This document shows, one piece after another, positions 1-6,989 of a stretch of DNA of 14,927 nucleotides (the stretch's first letter is position 1; the number at the start of each line of letters is the position of its first letter). A program made the translations under genes and the position numbers. The DNA is from Flammeovirgaceae bacterium UBA4659 (GTDB lineage Bacteria; Bacteroidota; Bacteroidia; Cytophagales; Cyclobacteriaceae), in assembly GCA_002405445.1 (NCBI GenBank), contig DHLV01000237.1, positions 2,392 to 17,318 of the forward strand, read 5' to 3'. The notes under the pieces are model-generated. The model was given only the letters and a program-made list of their open reading frames with translations. It searched no databases and had not been told where the DNA came from.

Positions 1-1
1 G

Positions 2-76
2 AACATCCAATACAACAGTTGGCAACCCAAATTGAGGGCAATTGTGGTGAAATTCACCTACTGGCTGAATTTATAG
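2..76 (+). CDS. C-terminal end of a DUF5916-family protein (partial)
   Basis: Frame 2 from the window edge reads 24 residues and then TAG at 74-76. The last residues are VVKFTYWLNL. The complete DUF5916 protein on the minus strand at 8982-11255 ends in LVLKFTYWLNL, so nine of the last ten residues are identical. These proteins carry an N-terminal carbohydrate-binding-like module and a C-terminal region expected to form an outer-membrane beta structure; the shared tail is probably the terminal beta strand. The rest of the gene lies outside the window. Frame 1 is also open, to 108, but its product resembles nothing I recognise, so I prefer frame 2. Assignment rests on the short terminal match only. 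Confidence 0.72.
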   Translation, partial: NIQYNSWQPKLRAIVVKFTYWLNL

Positions 77-112
77 CCTTTGATTTTCAAGTGGTTACAA
101 TTTTTTAAATAC

Positions 113-131
113 ATGTTTAAACATATATTTA
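113..131 (+). promoter_or_regulatory. Candidate yceI promoter with overlapping palindromic operator
   Basis: ATGTTTAAACAT at 113-124 is a perfect 12-base palindrome. It overlaps TATATTTA at 124-131, which differs from the Bacteroidota -7 element TAnnTTTG only in its last base and lies 40 bases before the yceI ATG. A T-run at 101-106 occupies the -33 region. A dimeric repressor bound here would block the promoter, and the MarR-family gene at 796 is the obvious candidate. The palindrome is seen directly; the promoter and the regulator pairing are inferred. Confidence 0.45.
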
Positions 132-171
132 ATCTCTTCCCTTATCATTGCATCAAAAATCAATTAACCTC

Positions 172-744
172 ATGAAAAAAGTAACATTTCTATTGGCAAT
201 GGTGGTAGCTGCGGCTGCCTCGGCCCAAACTAACTGGACGTTGGACAAGAGTCATTCAAGCGTAGGCTTTAGCGTGGCACACATGGTGATATCAGAAACC
301 ACCGGTGTATTCAAGGATTTCGATGTGAAGGTAAGTTCAACTGCTGATGACTTCAATGGAGCAACTGTGGAATTCGTAGCAAAGACAGCATCTGTGTTTA
401 CAGACAGCGAAAAACGAGATGGACACCTGCGTTCGGATGACTTCTTTAATGCAGAGAAATTCCCGGAATTGAAATTCAAAGGAACGCTTACCAAGCAAGG
501 CAATAAGTATTTTTTGAAAGGCGATTTAACCATTCGCGATGTTACCAAAGCGGTAAACTTCGAGGTTGCGTTTGGCGGAAAAATCAAAGCCTTTGGTGGC
601 GAAAAGGCCGGCTTCAAGTTAACCGGAAAAGTAAACCGGCAGGAGTATGGTCTCAAATTTAACAAGGCGCTTGAAGGTGGTGGCCTGGTGGTAGGTGACG
701 AGGTTGAGTTCACCTGCAAAATTGAATTGAACAAAGCAGCGTAA
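172..744 (+). CDS. YceI-family secreted lipid-binding-like protein
   Basis: The product has 190 residues. YceI proteins fold as lipocalin-like beta barrels that bind long isoprenoid or lipid-like molecules, and they act in the periplasm. Residues 1-18 form a signal peptide (MKK start, hydrophobic core, cleavage after ASA). The family pattern follows: WTLDKSHSSVGFSVAHM near 22-38, RDGHLRSDDFF at 82-92, FPELKFKG at 98-104, DLTIRDVTK at 118-126 and NRQEYGLKFN at 155-164. Length is normal for the family. I chose ATG 172 because it gives a clean signal peptide; a TTG at 148 would add eight residues in front of it. The gene is followed by a terminator and then by a MarR regulator. YceI next to MarR is a common arrangement in Bacteroidota, which suggests regulation by MarR. 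The bound ligand cannot be told from sequence. Confidence 0.93.
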   Translation: MKKVTFLLAMVVAAAASAQTNWTLDKSHSSVGFSVAHMVISETTGVFKDFDVKVSSTADDFNGATVEFVAKTASVFTDSEKRDGHLRSDDFFNAEKFPELKFKGTLTKQGNKYFLKGDLTIRDVTKAVNFEVAFGGKIKAFGGEKAGFKLTGKVNRQEYGLKFNKALEGGGLVVGDEVEFTCKIELNKAA

Positions 745-761
745 TGGACAATTCCGGATTC

Positions 762-795
762 ATCCATAGCTCTTCGGAGCTATGGATTTGTTTTT
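762..795 (+). terminator. Intrinsic terminator after yceI, abutting the marR start
   Basis: Stem arms 762-772 and 777-787 are perfectly complementary over 11 base pairs. They enclose a TTCG tetraloop (773-776), a very stable RNA loop. TTGTTTTT (788-795) follows as the U-tract. The structure begins 17 bases after the yceI stop. The U-tract ends directly before the ATG (796) of the MarR gene, so the hairpin occupies the whole region where ribosomes would load on that gene. Confidence 0.9.
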
Positions 796-1245
796 ATGAA
801 GATCGAAGAAGAAATCAAGCAAACCACGTTTAGAAGTGCCCACCAAAAAGCGGTGATCAACCTGCTGTTTACCGCCAGCTGGCTACTGGATAGGAATGCA
901 GCGTTCTTCAAAGAATTTGGCGTCACCAACCAGCAATTCAATATCCTTCGTATTCTGAGGGGGCAGCACCCAAAAAAAATATCCGGAGCCGAAATAAAAG
1001 TGAGGATGATCGATAAAAACTCAGACATATCGCGTTTGTTAGATCGCCTGTTGGCAAAAAATTTAATTGAAAAAACACAGTGCCCAAACGATAAACGTGC
1101 CGCTGACGTGATGATTTCGACAGCAGGCTTGTCGTTACTCGACCAGATCGACAAAAAAATGGACGCAACGGATGTTGACAAACTGCAGCTCACAGCCGAT
1201 GAGGCCGAGCATCTCAGTCTCCTGCTCGACAAAATCCGCGGTTAG
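796..1245 (+). CDS. MarR-family transcriptional regulator
   Basis: The product has 149 residues, typical for MarR, and is a dimeric winged-helix repressor. N-terminal helices (about 8-35) precede the winged helix. ILRILRGQHPKKISGAEIK (about 51-69) covers the first helix and the turn, SDISRLLDRLLAKNLIEK (about 76-93) includes the recognition helix, and PNDKRAADVMIS (about 96-107) forms the wing with the conserved D-x-R. A C-terminal dimerisation helix follows. The start MKIEEEIKQ fits Bacteroidota relatives that pair with YceI. There is no Shine-Dalgarno sequence; the upstream bases are the yceI terminator. The gene may be made by read-through from yceI or from a weak promoter inside yceI. Its stop lies 4 bases from the converging oligopeptidase stop. 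The likely target is the palindrome at 113-124 (inference). The effector is unknown. Confidence 0.9.
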   Translation: MKIEEEIKQTTFRSAHQKAVINLLFTASWLLDRNAAFFKEFGVTNQQFNILRILRGQHPKKISGAEIKVRMIDKNSDISRLLDRLLAKNLIEKTQCPNDKRAADVMISTAGLSLLDQIDKKMDATDVDKLQLTADEAEHLSLLLDKIRG

Positions 1246-1249
1246 ATTA

Positions 1250-2974
1250 TTATACTTTTTCCAGTTCTTCTTGCACAAAATCCATCAACTCTTTGATGTA
1301 CCCTTTACTGAAGTCAAATTTCACGTTTGCCGCGGCATAAATTTCTGGGATCGATTTGAGATACCCCAACCGCAACGCCTGCATGTAGCCGTCTAGTCCT
1401 CTTTGCTTATTCTTTTTGAAATTTCGCCACACCGCAATAGCACCCAGCTGCGCCATACCGTACTCGATGTAATAAAATGGCACTTCGTATAAGTGTAACT
1501 GTTTTTGCCACAAGTAATCTTTGGTTACCTCAAGACCTCTCCAGTCGGTAACCGTGTCAGCAAATTCATCGAAGATCCGGTTCCAGTTTTCTTTCCGCTG
1601 GGCAGATGAATGCGCAGGGTTTTCATAAATCCAATGTTGAAATTTATCAATGGTGGCCACCCATGGCAGCGTTTCAACTATGTCCTCTAGCTGCTCGCGC
1701 CTGGCTCGCTTCAATTCATCTTGGTTGGTAAAGAAAATATGCCATTGGTCCATTGAAATCAGCTCCATTGACATGGAAGCCAATTCAGCAACTTCCATTG
1801 GGGGCGACTTAAAGTCATTAAGTTCAAGATCTTTGGTGAGGAAGTTGTGCACTGCATGGCCGCCTTCATGCATCATGGTGGTCATGTCGCGCATAGTAGA
1901 TGTGGCATTCATAAAAATAAACGGCACACTTGTTTCGGCCAAAGGATAATTGTAGCCACCCGGTGCTTTACCTTTCCTTGATTCCAGATCTAAATGCCCC
2001 ATCTGATTCATCACTGACAAACAATTGCCTAGGAAGGGATCCAAGTTTTGAAAACACCGGATCGATTTATCGCTCAGGTCTTTGCCATCGGTGAAGGCTT
2101 TCAGTGCTTCGCGGCCCTCCGCATCTACGGCTTTGTCCCACGGGCGCAGCGCATCTAACTTCAGTTTTTCTTTGCGCTCTTTTGATAGTTGATTCAAAAT
2201 GGGCACCACTTCGCTTGCAATTGCCGTGTGGAAATCAAAACAATCTTTGGGCGTATAATCGAAACGGCCATACGCCTTAAACATGTAATCGCGGAAGTTT
2301 GAGAACCCGGCATTACTCGCAACTTGGTGGCGCAAACCAACCAACTTCGTGAACAAGTCGTCAAGTCGGTCTTTGTCTTGCAGTCGCCTTGCTGAAATTT
2401 TTTGGTACACTTCTTCGCGCCTGGCGCGGTCGGTTGACTGTAAAATCACACTCGCTTGTTGCAAGGTCAATTCCTGGCCGTTTACTTCCACCGTCATTGC
2501 ACCTGAAACAGCTGCGTATTGTTGTGTTTCGGTGGTGATCTCCGTCATCAGTGGAATATTCTCCTCGCGAAAGAGTTCTACCTCCTTTTTTAAGTTACGG
2601 ATCATGATATTGTACCCGGCTTCAGATTCGAGCTCACGCAAGAACGGGCAATCCAACACCTTTTTGTTGAGTTGATCAGCGTAAGGCGCAATCTCCGGCT
2701 GTATCTGCTGAACAAACTCTTGGTAGCTATTGGTGTATTCTTGTTTGTCGGTATAGCATGTCATACGAATGTAACGCCAGCCGCTCTCCTCACTGATGAC
2801 CGATTCCAACTCGCTGCGGTGCCGCAGCCACTCTTTGAGTTCGCTTGTTGAGTGGATTGCACGCCCCAGCAGTTTTTCGAAATAGGGTTTCAATTCGCCC
2901 CAGGTGGTGACCTTAAACTCCTCTGGTAAAAAAGTGCGTCTCGGGCGTTGGGGTATCTCAATGGCTTGACTCAT
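1250..2974 (-). CDS. M3 family zinc oligoendopeptidase (PepF-like)
   Basis: The product has 574 residues, a usual size for compact M3B oligoendopeptidases. These cytoplasmic zinc metallopeptidases cleave short peptides. No signal peptide is visible, which agrees with a cytosolic site. The catalytic motif HEGGH is at residues 369-373: H369 and H373 bind zinc and E370 is the general base. E397 in AELASMSME, spaced as in thimet-type enzymes, is the likely third ligand. GGYNYPL and the following FIFMNATST strand (339-360) match the family's substrate-cleft region. The start is the ATG at 2974, with an 88-base divergent gap to the SMP-30 gene. The 3' end converges on the MarR gene with only 4 bases between stops. 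Family is clear; the native substrate is unknown. Confidence 0.93.
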   Translation of the reverse strand: MSQAIEIPQRPRRTFLPEEFKVTTWGELKPYFEKLLGRAIHSTSELKEWLRHRSELESVISEESGWRYIRMTCYTDKQEYTNSYQEFVQQIQPEIAPYADQLNKKVLDCPFLRELESEAGYNIMIRNLKKEVELFREENIPLMTEITTETQQYAAVSGAMTVEVNGQELTLQQASVILQSTDRARREEVYQKISARRLQDKDRLDDLFTKLVGLRHQVASNAGFSNFRDYMFKAYGRFDYTPKDCFDFHTAIASEVVPILNQLSKERKEKLKLDALRPWDKAVDAEGREALKAFTDGKDLSDKSIRCFQNLDPFLGNCLSVMNQMGHLDLESRKGKAPGGYNYPLAETSVPFIFMNATSTMRDMTTMMHEGGHAVHNFLTKDLELNDFKSPPMEVAELASMSMELISMDQWHIFFTNQDELKRARREQLEDIVETLPWVATIDKFQHWIYENPAHSSAQRKENWNRIFDEFADTVTDWRGLEVTKDYLWQKQLHLYEVPFYYIEYGMAQLGAIAVWRNFKKNKQRGLDGYMQALRLGYLKSIPEIYAAANVKFDFSKGYIKELMDFVQEELEKV

Positions 2975-3062
2975 GTTTCGTATATTTAAAGGCGAAAGAT
3001 AACAGCCGGCACGCAGTCAGACACAGGCCTGCGGTAATAATCTCATCTAAAGTTTTACGCGT
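2975..3062. promoter_or_regulatory. Divergent promoter region, oligopeptidase / SMP-30 operon
   Basis: These 88 bases separate two divergent starts and should hold both promoters. On the minus strand, TATCTTTC (complement of 2994-3001) is one base off TAnnTTTG and lies about 20 bases before the oligopeptidase ATG. On the plus strand, TATATTTA (2981-2988) is also one base off and would give a leader of roughly 70 bases for the SMP-30 gene. Neither has a clear -33 element, so both calls are weak. Confidence 0.3.
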
Positions 3063-4061
3063 ATGAATAAAATGGTTTTTTGTTTCTGTTTCATCCTATT
3101 CTTTGCCTGTGAGCAAAGGCACAAAGTAGTATCTCTTCAGATTGGAATTGAGCGTCTATTGCCCCAGTTGGACAGTTTAATGGACAAGGAAATAGCCGTT
3201 TCAGTTCTAGCCACCGGCTATGATTGGTCAGAAGGACCGTTGTGGCTTGAGGGTGAGCAGAAACTGCTCTTCTCGGACGTACCCGCCAACACCGTTTACC
3301 AATGGACGGAAGAAAAGGGCGCATCTGTTTACTTACGTCCCAGTGGTTACACGGGCGTAACCCCGCGGACTGGGGAGCCCGGCTCCAACGGGCTGGCCCT
3401 TGATGATGACGGTGGTCTGTTGCTCTGCCAGCATGGCGACAGGCGTGTGGCCCGCATGACCACCTCAACCACTAAACCCACACCAAACTTCACCACCGTA
3501 GCCGCCAGTTATGAAGGCAAAAAATTCAACAGCCCTAATGATTTGATTTTCTACAACAACAACATATTTTTCACAGACCCACCCTACGGGCTAGAAAAAC
3601 AATCAGACGACCCCGCCAGGGAGCTCTCGTTCCAGGGTATATTTCGGGTTACTTCGGGTGGCCGGGTTAAATTGCTGATCGATTCGCTCACGCGCCCCAA
3701 TGGTATTGCCTTCTCGCCCGATCATCGAAAAATGTACGTTGCCAATTCTGATTACGATAAGGCCCTGTGGTATGAATATACCTTGGATGACTCATTACAA
3801 ATCGTGTCTGGAAAAATATTGTATGACGCCACCGCAGCCGCTCACTCAGAAAAAGGTTTGCCCGATGGGCTGAAAGTTGACCAACAGGGCAACATTTTTG
3901 CAACCGGCCCTGGTGGCATCTGGATTTTTGATGGCAAAGGCCAATTGCTGGGCAAGGTTAAATTGCAAGAGGCATCTTCTAATTGCGCATTGACCGCTGA
4001 TGGAAAAACACTCTTCGTTACCAATGACATGAATATATTGCGAATACAACTGAGAATGTAA
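3063..4061 (+). CDS. SMP-30/gluconolactonase-like lipoprotein
   Basis: The product has 332 residues. It belongs to the six-bladed beta-propeller SMP-30/gluconolactonase/LRE family, metal-dependent enzymes that hydrolyse sugar lactones. Expected metal and substrate residues are visible: E57 in SEGP, N159 in SPND, N213 in RPNGIAFSP and D268 in PDGLKVD. Blade motifs LLFSDVP (68-74) and FFTDPPYG (169-176) are typical. The N-terminus (MNKMVFCFCFILFFAC) looks like a lipoprotein signal with C16 as the lipidated residue, although the lipobox is imperfect (FFAC). This would place the enzyme in the periplasm, anchored to a membrane. The stop (4059-4061) directly touches the ATG of the next gene, which indicates an operon. 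The substrate is unknown; lactonase activity is inferred from the family. Confidence 0.88.
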   Translation: MNKMVFCFCFILFFACEQRHKVVSLQIGIERLLPQLDSLMDKEIAVSVLATGYDWSEGPLWLEGEQKLLFSDVPANTVYQWTEEKGASVYLRPSGYTGVTPRTGEPGSNGLALDDDGGLLLCQHGDRRVARMTTSTTKPTPNFTTVAASYEGKKFNSPNDLIFYNNNIFFTDPPYGLEKQSDDPARELSFQGIFRVTSGGRVKLLIDSLTRPNGIAFSPDHRKMYVANSDYDKALWYEYTLDDSLQIVSGKILYDATAAAHSEKGLPDGLKVDQQGNIFATGPGGIWIFDGKGQLLGKVKLQEASSNCALTADGKTLFVTNDMNILRIQLRM

Positions 4062-4295
4062 ATGACCTTGGTGGAAATTATGGGCTGGGCCGGCTCGCTA
4101 TTGGTCATTGGTGCATACGCGCTGAATAGCTACCGGAGAATTCATTCCTCATCTGCCACTTTTCAAATCATGAATCTGGTGGGCGGTGTACTGTTGATCG
4201 TCAACTCCGTTTACAAGCAGGCTTATCCATTCACTTTCATTAATTCAGTTTGGGTCATCATCGCAGTAACTTCTCTGATAAAATACCGAAAATAA
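4062..4295 (+). CDS. Small three-helix membrane protein, CBU_0592-like
   Basis: The product has 77 residues. Three hydrophobic helices are visible: about 7-22 (MGWAGSLLVIGAYALNSY region), about 34-52 (FQIMNLVGGVLLIVNSVYK region) and about 57-73 (FTFINSVWVIIAVTSLI region). The order, with the NLVGG motif in helix 2 and the basic end KYRK, fits the CBU_0592 family of small integral membrane proteins, which has no known function. The ATG begins at the base after the upstream stop, and the next gene starts 4 bases after this stop, so translation is probably coupled on both sides. It sits between a lactonase-like lipoprotein and two serine hydrolases; I do not infer a specific role from that. Confidence 0.8.
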   Translation: MTLVEIMGWAGSLLVIGAYALNSYRRIHSSSATFQIMNLVGGVLLIVNSVYKQAYPFTFINSVWVIIAVTSLIKYRK

Positions 4296-4299
4296 TACC

Positions 4300-5409
4300 A
4301 TGGCAAAAAAGATTTTGGTAAGCCTGATGTACGCAGCGGCATTAGCTCTCAATGCCTGTATGCCATCGCCCACCGACCGAGCCGCAACAGAAGTGGATCA
4401 TGTATTCAAAAATGCTTTGAAGGATGCAGAACCCGGTGGTGCTGTCATCATCATGAAGGGTGAGAGAGTGGTGTTCGCAAAAGGTTACGGACAGGCCGAC
4501 TTACATTCAAAAGAATCCATTACCACAAAAACACTTTTCAACACGGGCTCAATCTCAAAAACATTCATTTGCAACGTTATTCTGCAACTGGCAGATGAAG
4601 GTAAACTTTCGTTGACGGATAGCCTCTCCAAATACTTTCCAGACTTCAAGAACCCGGGCATCGCCAACGCTGTGAAACTTCATCACCTGCTCACGCACAC
4701 CTCCGGTTTGCCCGACAACCGATGGGATTTGTTATCTAAAGAGTTTCTGTTGACCGCCAAAGACGAAGAGAACTTTGCACCCCTAAAACAAAACGATTCG
4801 CTACTCTTTGAGCCCGGCTCGCGGTATGACTACTCCAATCCGGCTTTCAATGCGCTGGCATTGATCATCGAAAAAGTTGAGGGCCGAAAATGGCAGCAAG
4901 TGTTGGCTGACAGGATATTCAAACCGGCCGGCATGCGCGCCAGTGTAATCACCGATGGCGCATTTCCCGAAAAAGGTGTTGCCCATGCCTATGTGAAAAC
5001 AGACAGCACCTGGCGAGAACTCGATTATGGCGAGGAGCCCACGTTTGCTGCCTCCGGAAATGGCGGTGTGTGGAGTTCGGCAGAAGAATTGGCACAATAT
5101 GAAATTGCACTGCGCAAAGCCGTGTTCATGAAAAAGGAAACCATCGCCCGGTCGCGCACAATCACTACGTACGAAAACTGGAAATCTGCTAAGCCCCCGT
5201 TTATTGGGTTGAGTTGGTTTCTTTCTCAACCCGGTGATTCACTAAAAGTGGTATCGCACACCGGTTCGCAAGGTGGTTTTACCAGCGATTTTGTAAGCCT
5301 GCCTGAAAAGGAAATCGTGTATGTATTGTTGTGCAACAGGCCGCAGCCAATTATGCAATTGCGCGCCAGCGTTTTAGCAATTTTGAAAGAAAACCACTGG
5401 TTGGAATAA
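4300..5409 (+). CDS. Serine beta-lactamase-like hydrolase, lipoprotein
   Basis: The product has 369 residues of the beta-lactamase class C / D-alanyl-D-alanine carboxypeptidase-like (S12) superfamily. Catalytic motifs are present: S84-I-S-K87 (SxxK, nucleophile and general base), Y178-S-N180 (YxN) and H320-T-G322 (the KTG equivalent). LLTHTSGLPD (130-139) is the usual conserved segment. The N-terminus has a lipobox LNAC with C20 as the lipidated residue, so the enzyme is likely membrane-anchored in the envelope. Family members act on beta-lactams, D-amino-acid peptides or other esters, and the sequence does not separate these. HTG in place of KTG is common among the esterase/peptidase members, so antibiotic resistance should not be assumed. 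It starts 4 bases after the CBU_0592-like gene, and a second hydrolase follows 44 bases downstream. Confidence 0.9.
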   Translation: MAKKILVSLMYAAALALNACMPSPTDRAATEVDHVFKNALKDAEPGGAVIIMKGERVVFAKGYGQADLHSKESITTKTLFNTGSISKTFICNVILQLADEGKLSLTDSLSKYFPDFKNPGIANAVKLHHLLTHTSGLPDNRWDLLSKEFLLTAKDEENFAPLKQNDSLLFEPGSRYDYSNPAFNALALIIEKVEGRKWQQVLADRIFKPAGMRASVITDGAFPEKGVAHAYVKTDSTWRELDYGEEPTFAASGNGGVWSSAEELAQYEIALRKAVFMKKETIARSRTITTYENWKSAKPPFIGLSWFLSQPGDSLKVVSHTGSQGGFTSDFVSLPEKEIVYVLLCNRPQPIMQLRASVLAILKENHWLE

Positions 5410-5453
5410 CACATGCGCTCACATTGAAAACAAATGAAAAACCAATATCAATC

Positions 5454-6950
5454 ATGAATAAATTCGCAGCAGTCGTGTTGATGTCAGCAATTGTTGCCAG
5501 CACCCACGCACAGGATCTCAACAAAAAAGTAAAAGAATTTGACGCCTATGTGGAAAATGCGCGCAAAGAGTGGCAGGTGCCCGGGATGGCGGTAGCAGTG
5601 GTAAAAGATGGTAAGGTAATTTTCAAAAAAGGTTTTGGAGTCCGGCAGGTAGGCACCAACCAGGCTGTAGATACGCAAACGATTTTTGCCTGTGCCTCCA
5701 CCACCAAAGCGATGACAGCCGTGTGTATGGGAATGCTCGTAGACGAAGGTAAGGTGAACTGGAATGATGCCGTCACCAGGCACCTTCCTGACTTCAAGTT
5801 ACACGATCCGTTTGTGACGCGTGAACTAAAAATCCGCGACCTGTTTATCCACAACAGTGGCGTGGGCAATGCCGATTTCCTGTGGGGAGTAATGGATATT
5901 CCACCGGCTGAAATCTTGCGCAAAATGGAGCAAGTAAAACCCACTTATTCCCTTCGCTCGGGTTTTGTCTATCAAAATATCTTTTATCTGGTGGCCGGAC
6001 AAGTCATTCAAAAAGTTTCAGGCCAGCCTTGGGAGGAGTTTATTACCCAAAGGATTTTCAAGCCCCTAAACATGACCCGAACCGTCCCGTTGCTGAAGCT
6101 GGTGACTGACGGTAACCATAGCCTACCACATTATTTCTACGACAATGCCATTCGTGCCATTACGCCCAGCACAGCAGAAAATGTAGGCCCTGCCGGGAGC
6201 GTTAACTCAACTATTGATGACATGAGTGTGTGGATGCAGTGCATGCTCGACAGCAGTAAGTACGATGGTGGGCGTTTGTTGACACCGAACACGTGGGCTG
6301 AGATGTTTAAGCCGCAAACGTTGGTGCCTGCGTCTCAGTTTTACCCTACCATGCAATTGATAAACCCGCAATGGACCAGCTACGGCCTCGGCTGGTTTCA
6401 GCACGATTACAAAGGGAAGAAAGTCAACTTACATACCGGCAGTTTGGCGGGAGAAGTAGCCATTCATGCGCAGCTACCAGATGCAAAATTAGGCGTCTAT
6501 TTTTTTGGCAATCTGGACCATGCCGAAGTGCGCCACGCCTTGGTCTACAAAACATTTGACCTATTTGCATTAGGAGGGAGCCGAGATTGGAACAAAGAAT
6601 TTTTGAGGTTGTATGGCAACAGCAAGGCAAATGGTGAGAAAGCAGAAAGAGATTTCGAAGCAAAACGCGTGGCCGATACAAGGCCATCGTTGCCACTCAC
6701 AGCTTATGAAGGAAAGTATGTTGATCCACTCTATGGCGAAGCCGAAGTAAAAATTGAGAATGGAAGTTTGAAAATTACCACCAACAACTACTTAACGGCC
6801 ACCGTGCAACACTGGCATTTCGATACCTTCCGTGGCGATTATGAAAAAGGTTGGTATGGAAAAGCACTTGCACAATTTTTCCTGAACGCAAATGGGGAAA
6901 TCAGCAAGTTGGATTTTGAGGGAATGGAGTTTTCAAGAAAAAAGCAATAG
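5454..6950 (+). CDS. Serine beta-lactamase-like hydrolase with C-terminal DUF3471-like domain
   Basis: The product has 498 residues. A signal peptide (1-19, cleavage after THA) exports it to the periplasm without a lipobox cysteine. Motifs are S82-T-T-K85 (SxxK), Y173-Q-N175 (YxN) and H327-T-G329 (KTG equivalent), so the active site appears complete. Residues from about 405 to the end form an extra domain (SLPLTAYEGKYVDPLYGEAEV, then beta-rich sequence with WHFDTFRG) matching the DUF3471-type C-terminal domain often found on these hydrolases. The frame is open upstream to 5331, but that part overlaps the previous gene and carries no signal, so I chose ATG 5454. It follows another hydrolase of the same superfamily, but the two differ in anchoring and domain content, which argues against a recent duplication. 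Substrate unknown. Confidence 0.9.
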   Translation: MNKFAAVVLMSAIVASTHAQDLNKKVKEFDAYVENARKEWQVPGMAVAVVKDGKVIFKKGFGVRQVGTNQAVDTQTIFACASTTKAMTAVCMGMLVDEGKVNWNDAVTRHLPDFKLHDPFVTRELKIRDLFIHNSGVGNADFLWGVMDIPPAEILRKMEQVKPTYSLRSGFVYQNIFYLVAGQVIQKVSGQPWEEFITQRIFKPLNMTRTVPLLKLVTDGNHSLPHYFYDNAIRAITPSTAENVGPAGSVNSTIDDMSVWMQCMLDSSKYDGGRLLTPNTWAEMFKPQTLVPASQFYPTMQLINPQWTSYGLGWFQHDYKGKKVNLHTGSLAGEVAIHAQLPDAKLGVYFFGNLDHAEVRHALVYKTFDLFALGGSRDWNKEFLRLYGNSKANGEKAERDFEAKRVADTRPSLPLTAYEGKYVDPLYGEAEVKIENGSLKITTNNYLTATVQHWHFDTFRGDYEKGWYGKALAQFFLNANGEISKLDFEGMEFSRKKQ

Positions 6951-6981
6951 TTTCCAAAAAGGGAACTAATTCCTATATTTG
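6949..6981 (+). promoter_or_regulatory. higBA promoter and candidate HigA operator
   Basis: TATATTTG at 6974-6981 is a perfect TAnnTTTG -7 element, only 8 bases before the HigB ATG. TTTC at 6951-6954 sits 19 bases upstream as a weak -33 element. Two overlapping inverted repeats fill the space: AGTTTCC (6949-6955) with GGGAACT (6961-6967), one wobble pair; and GGAA (6962-6965) with TTCC (6970-6973). An antitoxin dimer bound here would cover the promoter, as expected for autoregulation of toxin-antitoxin operons. Repeats and element are seen directly; HigA binding is inferred. Confidence 0.6.
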
Positions 6982-6989
6982 TAAAAGCA

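Noticed and set aside
1..108. Frame 1 open from the edge to TAA at 106-108 as the tail of a gene
   Set aside because: Frame 2 gives a tail nearly identical to the end of the DUF5916 protein, a much more specific match.
148..171. TTG start at 148 for the YceI gene
   Set aside because: It would put eight residues in front of a normal signal peptide that begins at ATG 172.
252..767. Open frame of 171 codons on the minus strand
   Set aside because: Antisense shadow of the YceI gene, with low-complexity Ser/Pro-rich translation.
5331..5453. Upstream extension of the second serine hydrolase into the first one
   Set aside because: The extension overlaps the previous gene and precedes a clear signal peptide starting at ATG 5454.
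4300..6950. Calling the two serine hydrolases antibiotic-resistance beta-lactamases
   Set aside because: Both have HTG rather than KTG and belong to a broad superfamily of esterases and peptidases; the sequence does not support a resistance claim.
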